64,000 nt of DNA from Pseudomonas serbica (GTDB taxonomy: Bacteria; Pseudomonadota; Gammaproteobacteria; Pseudomonadales; Pseudomonadaceae), in assembly GCF_028823535.1 (NCBI RefSeq), contig NZ_JAQIYM010000090.1:620001-684000 (forward strand), read 5' to 3'. Made by a program: the position numbers and the translations under genes. Numbering within the stretch: the stretch's first letter is position 1; the number at the start of each line of letters is the position of its first letter. Shown here one piece after another: positions 51,617-59,174 of the stretch. Under the pieces are notes generated by a model. It was not told the origin of the DNA. It was given only the letters and a program-made list of their open reading frames with translations, and searched no databases.

Positions 51617-51997
51617 TCAAAGAGAGGCCAGGAAACTGGCCTTTTGTTCGTCTGAACCTTCGTCCATTAGGTGGCCGGGGCTCAACCAGCCAGCGTCTCG
51701 GGCATGCGCAAACGGCATGGCCACCACTTGAATCAGGTTGTTCAAGGCTGGCTTATCAGCCTCATGGATCACCTGCAGCTCATCCTCTCCAGCCTGGAAC
51801 ACCTCCCCATCAGCAGCCTTGACGAAGAAATAGGGAAGGGCTTCATCGTCATAGTCCTCGTTGCGCTCGATCACGGCGCCCACCAGCGTCACAGGGCCGT
51901 TTAAGTGCCTGGTGCAGTCCATGACTGAGTTAAAGCGAATCTCAAGCGCCTGAGCGGCTTCAAGGGCGTTCAGCAGTGGGGCTTTCCAGTCGGTCAT
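51617..51997 (-). CDS. hypothetical protein
   Basis: 126 residues, acidic, helical ends and strand-rich middle. No family recognised. Convergent with the membrane-protein gene. Confidence 0.75.
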   Translation of the reverse strand: MTDWKAPLLNALEAAQALEIRFNSVMDCTRHLNGPVTLVGAVIERNEDYDDEALPYFFVKAADGEVFQAGEDELQVIHEADKPALNNLIQVVAMPFAHARDAGWLSPGHLMDEGSDEQKASFLASL

Positions 51998-52103
51998 CGC
52001 GGTGTCTCCAATAGGTGAGACCTCACTTTATGAGAGTTATTCCCATCTCCGCAAGCATCTCATTTGGACGCGCCTCAAATAATCATTCCGGTGGTCAGAA
52101 ACG

Positions 52104-52131
52104 AAAAACCCCGGCAGTTGCCGGGGCTGTT
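52104..52131 (-). terminator. minus-strand terminator
   Basis: On the minus strand AGCCCCGGCA-AC-TGCCGGGGTTTTT follows the gene ending at 52150. Confidence 0.88.
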
Positions 52132-52149
52132 ATACGTCGAAGAAACCTC

Positions 52150-52338
52150 TTACTGGCCGAACCGCCCGACCAATGCACCATCGCGTTCACGCACTTCAAT
52201 GCAGAACAAGCCGCAGTTTCCAGGCGCGGGAACAGCGGAGTACGTCCAATCGCTGTCGCCCATCTGAAGCTCGCCGGCCATACGCTCAGCTTCTGCTTTG
52301 AGATAACGGCCACCTTGTGTGCTGATCAGTGCGCTCAT
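52150..52338 (-). CDS. hypothetical small protein
   Basis: 62 residues with a helix then strands (GLFCIEVRERDGALVGRFG). No family recognised. Ends just before a terminator, 60 bp downstream of the Lar-like gene. Confidence 0.72.
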   Translation of the reverse strand: MSALISTQGGRYLKAEAERMAGELQMGDSDWTYSAVPAPGNCGLFCIEVRERDGALVGRFGQ

Positions 52339-52398
52339 GTCTTTTTGCTCCCGCTTAAGTCAGAGGTTTTTTGTTTGGATCAAGGCTTCTGACGGCCT

Positions 52399-53082
52399 TC
52401 AGCCTTCGTTTCTCGTTCCCATGAGCCATTCGGGCCAATCCTCGAAAGAAGGATTTTCGACGTCGCCTTCCAGCACCGCGACCATGAGCCACTTCCCTTG
52501 TCCTTTTCGAGCCATGCGCAGATCCTTGATCGCCGTCGCTTGGCTAAGGATGATATTTTCCGGTCGACCTGCCCACTGATCGCCAGCCGGGGTCTGCACT
52601 TGATAGCCGACGATCCCACCTGTTGAGAGTTGAGCCCGTCGGTTCCATTCAATGACTGCTTGAATGTCATCGGTGCCGGGAGGGCCTTCTGCACCACAGT
52701 CACACACCACGAAATTACTCTCGATGCCGTTGTTTGACAGGTTCGAGTCACAGTCGCCGCAGAATGGGCAGGCCTTCACGGCCTTGTACTCAGCGACCAG
52801 TGACTTGTAAATCGCTTCGAGCCCTGCCCGGTAGCTGGTCACGTCATCCGTATCCTGAGCCTCATAGGCGTTCAACGTATCAAGCCAGGTAAAGAACTCG
52901 TCGAAGTCGCCAAAACCGAGCAGTAGTACACGGCCTTCATGCTCGCCTTCTTCTTCAACCTTATCTTTGATGACCTGGCGGAATTGCTCAAAAGTCGGCG
53001 TCTGACACATTGGATCGGCAGGGGAGCACGCAGCGTCGTACTCGGCCTTGAAGGCGTTCTCTGCTGAATTGATCTCGGTCAT
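52399..53082 (-). CDS. protein with Lar-like zinc ribbon
   Basis: 227 residues. The centre has KACPFCGDCD, then VVCDCGAEGPP, then AVIEWNRRA, the order of the Lar family (CPFCG ... C..CGA.GP ... WNxR). Lar of the Rac prophage relieves EcoKI restriction by acting on the host methylase. Extra N- and C-terminal segments are unrecognised. An anti-restriction role for an incoming plasmid is plausible but inferred. Divergent from 53186, with operator site 11 between. Confidence 0.78.
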   Translation of the reverse strand: MTEINSAENAFKAEYDAACSPADPMCQTPTFEQFRQVIKDKVEEEGEHEGRVLLLGFGDFDEFFTWLDTLNAYEAQDTDDVTSYRAGLEAIYKSLVAEYKAVKACPFCGDCDSNLSNNGIESNFVVCDCGAEGPPGTDDIQAVIEWNRRAQLSTGGIVGYQVQTPAGDQWAGRPENIILSQATAIKDLRMARKGQGKWLMVAVLEGDVENPSFEDWPEWLMGTRNEG

Positions 53083-53090
53083 TCCGTATT

Positions 53091-53107
53091 ACCCTAGAGA
53101 TTAATTT
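53091..53107. repeat. repeated upstream element, copy 1
   Basis: ACCCTAGAGATTAATTT, identical to 54051-54067 and similar to 55528 and 57365. Its TTAATTT lies 42 bp before the ACTATA of operator site 11. Here it is also the leader of the minus-strand gene. Confidence 0.7.
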
Positions 53108-53136
53108 GTCTTGGCGGAGTATAGCATTCCACTTTT

Positions 53137-53156
53137 GTTTAGACTATAGTCAAAAC
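53137..53156. promoter_or_regulatory. 20-bp palindromic operator, site 11
   Basis: GTTTAGACTATAGTCAAAAC between divergent genes; TATAGT is the plus-strand -10 for the gene at 53186, with TAGCAT 17 bp upstream as -35. Confidence 0.8.
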
Positions 53157-53185
53157 ACAAAATAATGAGTCGAGAGGGAAGTGCG

Positions 53186-53389
53186 ATGGTCAGTCCAACT
53201 GGGGCCGAAAATGTAAAGGTTGGCAACCGAATTCAGGTATGGCCAGGTGATGATGACCACACGCCAGGAGTCGCTGTGATTACCGAGATTACAGAGTCTG
53301 AATCAGGCCTGAAATTTAAGGTTGATCGTGACAGCGTGCCATTTGAATTTAGTGTGCTTCGGGGCTCGGGCCTAAACGTAGTTTCGTAA
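53186..53389 (+). CDS. hypothetical small beta protein
   Basis: 67 residues from the ATG at 53186 (AGAGGGA upstream). All-strand layout (NRIQVWPGDDDH, VAVITEITESES) like a small SH3-type barrel. Function unknown. Confidence 0.7.
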   Translation: MVSPTGAENVKVGNRIQVWPGDDDHTPGVAVITEITESESGLKFKVDRDSVPFEFSVLRGSGLNVVS

Positions 53390-53445
53390 CGCTTCGGGCA
53401 AACGCCAAAACACCCGGCAATTATTTCAAAATGATGGAGTAGGAC

Positions 53446-53991
53446 ATGTCGACAGCAAAAATCAGTGCAAGCCCGCAAGATCTTTCAAATGTCTCGCTGC
53501 TTCTTCAGGGCCTAGCGGTCGCCGGGTGGGCTCCTTTTGAAGTGATGCGCAGCGGATATTGGGAGACAGCGACAACCGCTCAGGCTGTCACTGAAAAACT
53601 CCAAGCAAGTGATTCTGCAACCATACGGATGTTGAGAGACGGCTATAAAACGGCAGTCATGCTGTTTCAGTGGGGCCAGCCTTACGAGAAACTGGTCGCC
53701 GACACATCAAAGTCTTATGACTTCCATCTGGCGGTCAAAGAGGCATTGAACAACCCTGCCCAAGCGACAGCCAAGAAACCTGCTGACACGTTCCAGATGA
53801 AAAACGGCGCAGGCGATATCTATGAGGCCACCCGCCAGACCGGCACTGAGTGGCTGATCACGTTCCCTGAGGGTGATCGCCGCTTTGACGGCACCCTGGT
53901 TGAGGTCAAAGGCTTCATCAAGAAGTTGATGGTGGACATGGCGAAAGGGGAGGCCGAAGAATTGGCCAAGGAAGCCGAAAGGAACGCTTAA
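53446..53991 (+). CDS. hypothetical protein
   Basis: 181 residues; helical N-terminal half, a strand-rich C-terminal domain (YEATRQTGTEWLITFPEGDR) and an acidic helical tail. No family recognised. Probably co-transcribed with the gene at 53186. Confidence 0.77.
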   Translation: MSTAKISASPQDLSNVSLLLQGLAVAGWAPFEVMRSGYWETATTAQAVTEKLQASDSATIRMLRDGYKTAVMLFQWGQPYEKLVADTSKSYDFHLAVKEALNNPAQATAKKPADTFQMKNGAGDIYEATRQTGTEWLITFPEGDRRFDGTLVEVKGFIKKLMVDMAKGEAEELAKEAERNA

Positions 53992-54050
53992 GCGAGCAAG
54001 ACTCATGCAAGCCCCTCACCTGGGGCTAAGGCAGCCCAAATTCCAGTATC

Positions 54051-54067
54051 ACCCTAGAGATTAATTT
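54051..54067. repeat. repeated upstream element, copy 2
   Basis: ACCCTAGAGATTAATTT, identical to copy 1. Its TTAATTT lies 43 bp before the ACTATA of operator site 12. Confidence 0.75.
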
Positions 54068-54097
54068 ATTTCTCTGGGGCGCTGGCATTACCCATGT

Positions 54098-54117
54098 ATT
54101 GCCACTATACTCTAAAC
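54098..54117. promoter_or_regulatory. 20-bp palindromic operator, site 12
   Basis: ATTGCCACTATACTCTAAAC; TATACT is the -10 for 54141, with TGGCAT 17 bp upstream as -35. Confidence 0.8.
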
Positions 54118-54140
54118 ACAAAATGAGTGGAGACGGACAC

Positions 54141-54581
54141 ATGGCTTACGTAATCAAACGCACCTACGGCTCGAAAGGCCAGAATCAAGATTACCTCCAC
54201 GCCTGGTGCGACCAGTGGGGCACCGCCTGCATGGGTTCGGTCAAGATGGCCATGGTGTTTGCGTCCAAAGAAGAAGCTGACGACGCTGCCGTCAAAGCGC
54301 AGCGTGAGTGCAAAGGTGCTGATGGCCGTCCTGCTGAAGGTTTCACGTTCACTGCCGTTCCGGCCAATGCCCTGCGCAACAAAGAGTTTCTGACCGCCGT
54401 CGACGATGAAACCAGGGCGGCGATACTCAAGAACATCGCCGACCATTACGGCAAAACTTCTGAGGAAATGTTGGAAGAGGTCATTGATGCAGACGCTGAA
54501 AGCCTGCTGGACTACATGCGCGAGCCGCTGCGCACCTCCACGTCGGTTCTGATGCGCAGCCACGGCCTGCGCGGCTGGTAA
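54141..54581 (+). CDS. hypothetical protein
   Basis: 146 residues from the ATG at 54141 (GGAG 8 bases upstream). Strand-rich start (MAYVIKRTYGSKGQNQDYLH), helical C-terminus. No family recognised. First gene under operator site 12. Confidence 0.76.
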   Translation: MAYVIKRTYGSKGQNQDYLHAWCDQWGTACMGSVKMAMVFASKEEADDAAVKAQRECKGADGRPAEGFTFTAVPANALRNKEFLTAVDDETRAAILKNIADHYGKTSEEMLEEVIDADAESLLDYMREPLRTSTSVLMRSHGLRGW

Positions 54582-54658
54582 GGCTGATTCAGCAACGGGT
54601 GATGACCACCAGCGTCATCACCTTCGAACCTCTCATCGAATACAGGAAGGAACGCCTC

Positions 54659-54925
54659 ATGAGCCAAGAATCCAAAGCAGCCACCACCACTTCCCAAGCC
54701 GGCCAAGCACCGATCAACGTTGGTCATATTTGGTGGCGAGCCCAAGACCAAGCTGAAGCCGAGACCTTGCAGGCTGATTTGCTGGCAAAAGGCGTGATTG
54801 AGGTCAGGCTGAGCGAGCCCGACGTGACCGGCATGCTCAACGTGTTCTTCTCCCTGGATCGCGACCACGCCAATGAAATCCTTGGCTATGAGGTCGGGGA
54901 AGAGGAGTGGTTGGACGAAGAATAA
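54659..54925 (+). CDS. hypothetical small acidic protein
   Basis: 88 residues from the ATG at 54659 (AGGAAGGA upstream). A helix (DQAEAETLQADLLAKGVIEV) followed by strands and an acidic tail. No family recognised. Followed by a terminator-like hairpin. Confidence 0.73.
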   Translation: MSQESKAATTTSQAGQAPINVGHIWWRAQDQAEAETLQADLLAKGVIEVRLSEPDVTGMLNVFFSLDRDHANEILGYEVGEEEWLDEE

Positions 54926-54951
54926 GCCCTGATTGGCTCATCCCCGCCGAC

Positions 54952-54990
54952 TAAGCCCCTTCACTGGGGCATTTTCAGTAAAGGCACACC
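54952..54990 (+). terminator. intercistronic hairpin with conserved tail, copy 1
   Basis: AAGCCCC-TTCAC-TGGGGCATTTT and then CAGTAAAGGCACACC, 20 bp before the next start. The same hairpin and tail recur at 56289 and partly at 56517. Confidence 0.72.
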
Positions 54991-55009
54991 AACGGCAGGA
55001 GTAGGGCAA

Positions 55010-55210
55010 ATGTTCAATTTTGACGTTTACATCGACATGGCCGGCAATACTCGCGCAAACCTGCCGAGCCATGTTGCGCATTATGCGGTGATGTTTACCG
55101 AATCTGGCGTCGTCGCGGTTGTTTCCGAGCATCAGACCACTGAACCTCTGCGCTCCGACATTTCGTTTCGTAACCAGGGGACTGGCGAGCTGGTCAACCG
55201 TACTTTCTAA
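55010..55210 (+). CDS. hypothetical small protein
   Basis: 66 residues, strand-rich, no motif recognised. CAGGAG lies 9 bases upstream. In operon with the next gene (gap 21 bp). Confidence 0.7.
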   Translation: MFNFDVYIDMAGNTRANLPSHVAHYAVMFTESGVVAVVSEHQTTEPLRSDISFRNQGTGELVNRTF

Positions 55211-55231
55211 CCCAACTTGGTGGAGAACAGC

Positions 55232-55489
55232 ATGCTCACTGATCTAACAGCCAAGCAGAAGCGAGAAGTCGTCACCGAGCAAGCCAGGGCGCTGGGCTAC
55301 ACGATTGATAGGATCGATCTGCGGTCATGTCTAGCACTGATGCGTAATGATGTAAAAATTGTGCGTGTCAGCTTCTGTAGGGTGTCTACCGGTCAGGAGC
55401 TTCGGGACGCGGTAGTGACTGCCCATAAGCACGGCTTCTCCTGGGGTGTCGCAATGCTGCGCCAGGTGAACAATAGCGCTGAAGGTTGA
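55232..55489 (+). CDS. hypothetical small protein
   Basis: 85 residues from the ATG at 55232 (GGAG 7 bases before it). Helix-strand-helix, no motif recognised. Last gene before operator site 13. Confidence 0.72.
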   Translation: MLTDLTAKQKREVVTEQARALGYTIDRIDLRSCLALMRNDVKIVRVSFCRVSTGQELRDAVVTAHKHGFSWGVAMLRQVNNSAEG

Positions 55490-55527
55490 TTGCCCTATAT
55501 CTGAGGTCTTTCGCCCGTCGACGTATA

Positions 55528-55544
55528 ACTCTAAAGGTTAATTT
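55528..55544. repeat. repeated upstream element, copy 3
   Basis: ACTCTAAAGGTTAATTT; its TTAATTT lies 43 bp before the ACTATA of operator site 13. Confidence 0.65.
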
Positions 55545-55574
55545 ATTTCGCCTGGCCACTAGCGCTGGGCGTTT

Positions 55575-55594
55575 GTTTTGACTATAGTCATAAC
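55575..55594. promoter_or_regulatory. 20-bp palindromic operator, site 13
   Basis: GTTTTGACTATAGTCATAAC, one base from a perfect 20-bp palindrome; TATAGT is the -10 for 55691, with TAGCGC 17 bp upstream as -35. Confidence 0.85.
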
Positions 55595-55690
55595 GCATCG
55601 GCAATTTACCTCATTCGTTTGCGGGGTTGCCAACTGAGCAAGCTGCAAAGGCCTTGCCAGTACCAGATCAGACTAAAAGAGTGCATAAGC

Positions 55691-56092
55691 ATGAAAACAG
55701 CCATCAGCATCGAAAGCCGACTGACCTCTCGCTACGTCCAAGGCTATGCCCATTTGGACAATTGGGAACGAGTGTGCGATGCCCGCAAGTCCAAGTCTTA
55801 CATGGTGGCTGCGCCGAGTGACGAAGAAGCGTCTGATGGTGGTTCCACTGCGCTACTGGTCGTGCTGACTCCTGCTGAATTGGATGCGGCAAAAAACACC
55901 TACCGCCGTGTGGCCGGTAATGGTCGCTTGAGCTTCACCCGCTGGATGAATCGTGCCATTGAGGAGTCGCTGTCCGGTGGTGGCTGTGGTCATGAATACG
56001 ACTGCTGTGGCTGTGCAAGCTACTACGCCGACGCTCACCGAACTAAACCTCGGGAGTTCTCTGTAATCGTGAGACTGTCCTATAACTACTGA
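55691..56092 (+). CDS. hypothetical protein with C-terminal Cys cluster
   Basis: 133 residues from the ATG at 55691. Mixed fold; near the C-terminus GGGCGHEYDCCGCASYY suggests a metal site. No family recognised. First gene under operator site 13. Confidence 0.75.
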   Translation: MKTAISIESRLTSRYVQGYAHLDNWERVCDARKSKSYMVAAPSDEEASDGGSTALLVVLTPAELDAAKNTYRRVAGNGRLSFTRWMNRAIEESLSGGGCGHEYDCCGCASYYADAHRTKPREFSVIVRLSYNY

Positions 56093-56126
56093 CGGAATCG
56101 GCAGACCATCAACGAGGAGCCTCACC

Positions 56127-56273
56127 ATGTGCGAACGTCAAATCTACCTTCTGGATCAGTGCTACTCGTTCCAGGCTGGGTTTCAGGACTGCCGGGGTGG
56201 TGAACACTTCGATAGCCGCAAAAACTCCGAATGGCAACGCGGCTGGAAGTGGGCCAACGTCAATCGCGGGTAA
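56127..56273 (+). CDS. RMF/CrpP-like small protein
   Basis: 48 residues. AGGAG lies 7 bases before the ATG. The motif FQAGFQDCRGGEHFDS then EWQRGWKWANV has the spacing of ribosome modulation factor and CrpP-type proteins (aromatic-x-x-Gly ... Trp-x-x-Gly-Trp). RMF dimerises ribosomes in stationary phase; whether this one does is unknown. Four cysteines are not typical. Confidence 0.68.
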   Translation: MCERQIYLLDQCYSFQAGFQDCRGGEHFDSRKNSEWQRGWKWANVNRG

Positions 56274-56288
56274 TCACCACGCCAACCT

Positions 56289-56325
56289 CAAGCCCCTTAA
56301 ATGGGGCTTTGTCAGTAAAGGCACG
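56289..56325 (+). terminator. intercistronic hairpin with conserved tail, copy 2
   Basis: AAGCCCC-TTAAA-TGGGGCTTTGT then CAGTAAAGGCACGCCC, before the gene at 56347. Confidence 0.72.
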
Positions 56326-56346
56326 CCCACATCGGAGCAAGACGAT

Positions 56347-56502
56347 ATGAAAACTATTGGAAAGAAACCTCGCGAATGGTTCCCGCTGAAGTCTGATGCA
56401 GATGCTTATGTGGAAGCTCTCAATATGCTCGGTTACACCGACGCACAAGTCGAACACACAGATTCAGGCTGGTGGGCGATTCGCGGCGAACTGAGCCGCT
56501 AA
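56347..56502 (+). CDS. very small hypothetical protein
   Basis: 51 residues from the ATG at 56347 (GGAG 9 bases upstream): a helix (KSDADAYVEALNMLGY) then strands ending WWAIRGEL. No family recognised. Confidence 0.65.
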   Translation: MKTIGKKPREWFPLKSDADAYVEALNMLGYTDAQVEHTDSGWWAIRGELSR

Positions 56503-56516
56503 CCAACCCACAGATC

Positions 56517-56557
56517 AAGCCCATTTACTGGGGCATTGTCAGTACTGAACACTGCCA
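56517..56557 (+). terminator. intercistronic hairpin with conserved tail, copy 3
   Basis: AAGCCCA-TTTAC-TGGGGCATTGT then CAGTACTGAACACTGCC, before the gene at 56570. Confidence 0.65.
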
Positions 56558-56569
56558 GGATCAAAACCC

Positions 56570-57337
56570 ATGAGCACCATGCAAACCGTTTCCGAACAGA
56601 TCAAAAGCCTGGTTGAAGCCGGGGCCCTTTTTGTGAGCAACCACTCGGGCGGCAAGGACTCCCAGGCCATGCTGATTCGCCTGCGGGAGCTGGTGCCAGC
56701 GGCGCAGATGATCGTCGTGCATGCGTCCCTGGGCGAAATGGAATGGCCGGGCGCCATGGAGCTGGCCCGCGACCAGGCAGCTGAAGCCGGCCTGCCGTTC
56801 ATCGTGGCAAGGGCCAACAAAACCCTGCTGGAAATGGTTCAGCGCCGGTATGAGGGTCGCCCGGAAGTGCCAAGCTGGCCCTCGGCGTCCACCCGTCAAT
56901 GCACCAGCGACCTCAAGCGTGGCCCGATCCAGCGTGAAGTGCGTCGCTACGCCAAGGCCAACGGCTACAAGATCATCGTGAATTGCCTAGGCCTGCGTGC
57001 CCAGGAATCCCCTGGCCGGGCCAAGCGTGTGCCGCTGCGCCTCAATCAACGCGATTCCAACAGCGTCAACACGTGGTATGAGTGGCTGCCGGTGCACGAC
57101 CTCTCCACGTCTGATGTTTTCCAGATCATCGAGCAGGACGGCCAGAAGCCGCACTGGGCCTATGCGGAAGGTAATGATCGCCTAAGCTGCGTGTTTTGCT
57201 TCATGGCCAACAAGCACGACCTGAAGAACGGCAAGAAGCACCGCCCGGAGCTTTTCGCCGAGTACGTCGCCATGGAAAAGCTCACCGGCTACACCATGCA
57301 CATGAACCGCATTCCGCTCGTCGAGCTGGTTGCTTAA
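56570..57337 (+). CDS. PAPS-reductase-family (adenosine-nucleotide alpha-hydrolase fold) protein
   Basis: 255 residues. PP-loop SGGKDS at 26-31; later CTSDLKRGP and NCLGLRAQESPGRAKR, then RLSCVFCFMAN near 205-215. These are family blocks of phosphoadenosine-phosphosulfate reductase-like proteins carried by phages and plasmids; the several cysteines could bind an Fe-S cluster. Substrate is unknown: sulfate assimilation or a DNA/RNA sulfur modification are both possible. No dnd-type partner genes lie nearby. Confidence 0.85.
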   Translation: MSTMQTVSEQIKSLVEAGALFVSNHSGGKDSQAMLIRLRELVPAAQMIVVHASLGEMEWPGAMELARDQAAEAGLPFIVARANKTLLEMVQRRYEGRPEVPSWPSASTRQCTSDLKRGPIQREVRRYAKANGYKIIVNCLGLRAQESPGRAKRVPLRLNQRDSNSVNTWYEWLPVHDLSTSDVFQIIEQDGQKPHWAYAEGNDRLSCVFCFMANKHDLKNGKKHRPELFAEYVAMEKLTGYTMHMNRIPLVELVA

Positions 57338-57364
57338 CTCGCCTGACGCATCAATATGAGTATG

Positions 57365-57381
57365 ACGCTAGGGATAAATTT
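57365..57381. repeat. repeated upstream element, copy 4
   Basis: ACGCTAGGGATAAATTT; its TAAATTT lies 43 bp before the ACTATA of operator site 14. Confidence 0.65.
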
Positions 57382-57411
57382 ATTTCGCCCAGCGTCTAGC
57401 GCTGCATGTGT

Positions 57412-57431
57412 GTTTGCACTATAGTCGTAAC
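57412..57431. promoter_or_regulatory. 20-bp palindromic operator, site 14
   Basis: GTTTGCACTATAGTCGTAAC; TATAGT is the -10 for 57494, with TAGCGC 17 bp upstream as -35, as at site 13. Confidence 0.82.
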
Positions 57432-57493
57432 ACGAAGGCAATTTACCACATTCGTTGGGACTGCCTCAGTCATCGCGCACACCGGAGAACGCC

Positions 57494-58723
57494 ATGCTCA
57501 CCTACCAGTCGGTCAAAGAAACCTATCGCCAAATCCTGTCACAAAACCCAGGCAAGGCTTTGCGCCTGTATGAGGCCAGTAAGGTGATAGTCGTTCTGGA
57601 CGGTGACACGTTGCGCTGGGGTCAGGAAATCGAACTTGGCTCCATTGAACTGGCCGATATGCCAGAAATGGACGGTCATGGCTGGATCGGCTGCGGCTGG
57701 TTCGGTGAGCATGAGGCGACCAAGAAAGCTATCGAAACCCCGATCCTGATTGACCTGCCGCTGACCCTTGAGTCCGCTATGGCCAGCTATCGCCAGATTC
57801 TTGACCAAAACCCAGGCAAGGCCATGCGCTTGCTCGACGCCAGTTACACTAACGCGGTTATCGTATTGGTTGACGGCAAAATTCTCCTGACAAAGGCGTA
57901 TACCAACGGCTCTGTGGCAATGGAAAAATGTGAGTTGACGGATTACGCATGGGCCAATGGTGGGTGGCTTGGTAACGTTCGGGCAACCAAAGAAGCGATC
58001 AAGAACCCGCGCCTGATCGATCTGCCGAGCGAGACTGAAGAACTCCACACACAGGAAGACAGCATGCCACTGACCCACCAAACCGCGATTAGCAGCTATC
58101 GCCGGATTCTTGAGCGGAACCCAGGCAAGGCCTTGCGCATTTACGACGCAAGCGTCGGCGCTGAGGCTGCCGTACTGATTGATGGCAAGGTCTTTTGGGC
58201 GAAAGTGAATATCGACGACTCTGTGACCGTGGAAAAGTACGAGATGTGCGATAACGCATGGCGTGGCGGTGGCTGGTTTGGTGCAGCCAAGGCCACGCAG
58301 GAAGCGATCAGCAATCCTGTTCTGATTGACCTGCCAGTCGAGAGTTTGACCTTGGCCCCAGCGCCAGCGGGATCTCCAGCCGGTCTTGTTCGTGTTCAGG
58401 CTCCGTGGTCAGGTGAAATGCTGCGCGGAATGCGCGTCGCTGCTTGGCGTTGGAAGGACGGTCGTGGCTTTTGGGATTACGCAACCCACTGGAGTTCAGG
58501 CCCCCAGGATCGGCAGGAACGCGTTTACAGCGAACCCGACGTGCTTGAACTGCTCGCCAGCCGAGACGCCGCCTTCTCCGTCTTGGCTGAACTTCAAGCC
58601 CTTAGCATCTTTGACATTGATGGCTGCGAATCGGAGCATTTTTTGGCAGCAAAACAACGCGCCGTGGCTTTGCTCGAAGTCGCGAGGGCTTCGGTACTGG
58701 GTGTCCCGGACGAGCAGGTCTGA
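57494..58723 (+). CDS. triplicated-module protein
   Basis: 409 residues from the ATG at 57494. Three consecutive modules of about 95 residues (near 2-90, 91-190 and 196-285) share YRQIL-type helix starts, the box NPGKALRLY / NPGKAMRLL / NPGKALRIY, an ACT-like strand pair, a W-GCGWFG-type Gly/Trp box and an end AT..AI..P.LIDLP. The last 120 residues are a different helical domain. The 92-residue product at 42732 is a single module. Function unknown. Confidence 0.82.
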   Translation: MLTYQSVKETYRQILSQNPGKALRLYEASKVIVVLDGDTLRWGQEIELGSIELADMPEMDGHGWIGCGWFGEHEATKKAIETPILIDLPLTLESAMASYRQILDQNPGKAMRLLDASYTNAVIVLVDGKILLTKAYTNGSVAMEKCELTDYAWANGGWLGNVRATKEAIKNPRLIDLPSETEELHTQEDSMPLTHQTAISSYRRILERNPGKALRIYDASVGAEAAVLIDGKVFWAKVNIDDSVTVEKYEMCDNAWRGGGWFGAAKATQEAISNPVLIDLPVESLTLAPAPAGSPAGLVRVQAPWSGEMLRGMRVAAWRWKDGRGFWDYATHWSSGPQDRQERVYSEPDVLELLASRDAAFSVLAELQALSIFDIDGCESEHFLAAKQRAVALLEVARASVLGVPDEQV

Positions 58724-58737
58724 CTGGATCTGCCATT

Positions 58738-59013
58738 ATGCGAATCAAGAACATCACTATCCAGCCCGACGCCAGTGCCTGGAGCGCCGTGGTCGCCTAT
58801 GGCGGGCCAACGGACATTGAGCTGGTGATCTCGGCCCTGTACGCCGACGGTCGCCTCAAGGTGTCCGCAGCACGCTACGATCACGTGGTGCCGATGTACG
58901 CGCTGGGGGCTGAACAGGCAGTACTGGAATGGGCCCAGGCCGAAGTGGCCAGCCTACCGCCTGAGTGGCATGCCGCCCATGCCCAGCTGTATGGCCTCAA
59001 TCAGGCCGCCTGA
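58738..59013 (+). CDS. hypothetical small protein
   Basis: 91 residues, strand-rich first half and helical end (AEQAVLEWAQAEVASL). No family recognised. Fourteen bases after the triplicated gene, so in one operon with it. Confidence 0.74.
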   Translation: MRIKNITIQPDASAWSAVVAYGGPTDIELVISALYADGRLKVSAARYDHVVPMYALGAEQAVLEWAQAEVASLPPEWHAAHAQLYGLNQAA

Positions 59014-59020
59014 GTGACAA

Positions 59021-59046
59021 GAAGGGCCGTTGAGAGGCCCTTTTTT
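59021..59046 (+). terminator. intrinsic terminator
   Basis: GAAGGGCC-GTTGA-GAGGCCCTTTTTT, 8 bp after the stop at 59013. Confidence 0.85.
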
Positions 59047-59092
59047 GCGCCTGCAGATCGGTGATTTACGGCAATTAAACGTATTACATATA

Positions 59093-59127
59093 TTGCCATT
59101 ATGGCCAATTACTACTATACTCTAAAC
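59093..59127 (+). promoter_or_regulatory. 20-bp palindromic operator, site 15, with promoter
   Basis: ATTACTACTATACTCTAAAC at 59108-59127. TTGCCA at 59093, 17 bp, then TATACT at 59116 make a sigma70-type promoter for 59175. Confidence 0.82.
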
Positions 59128-59174
59128 ACGAACTGGGGCTCACCCGGTCATTACTACCCAACGCGGATGTGGAC

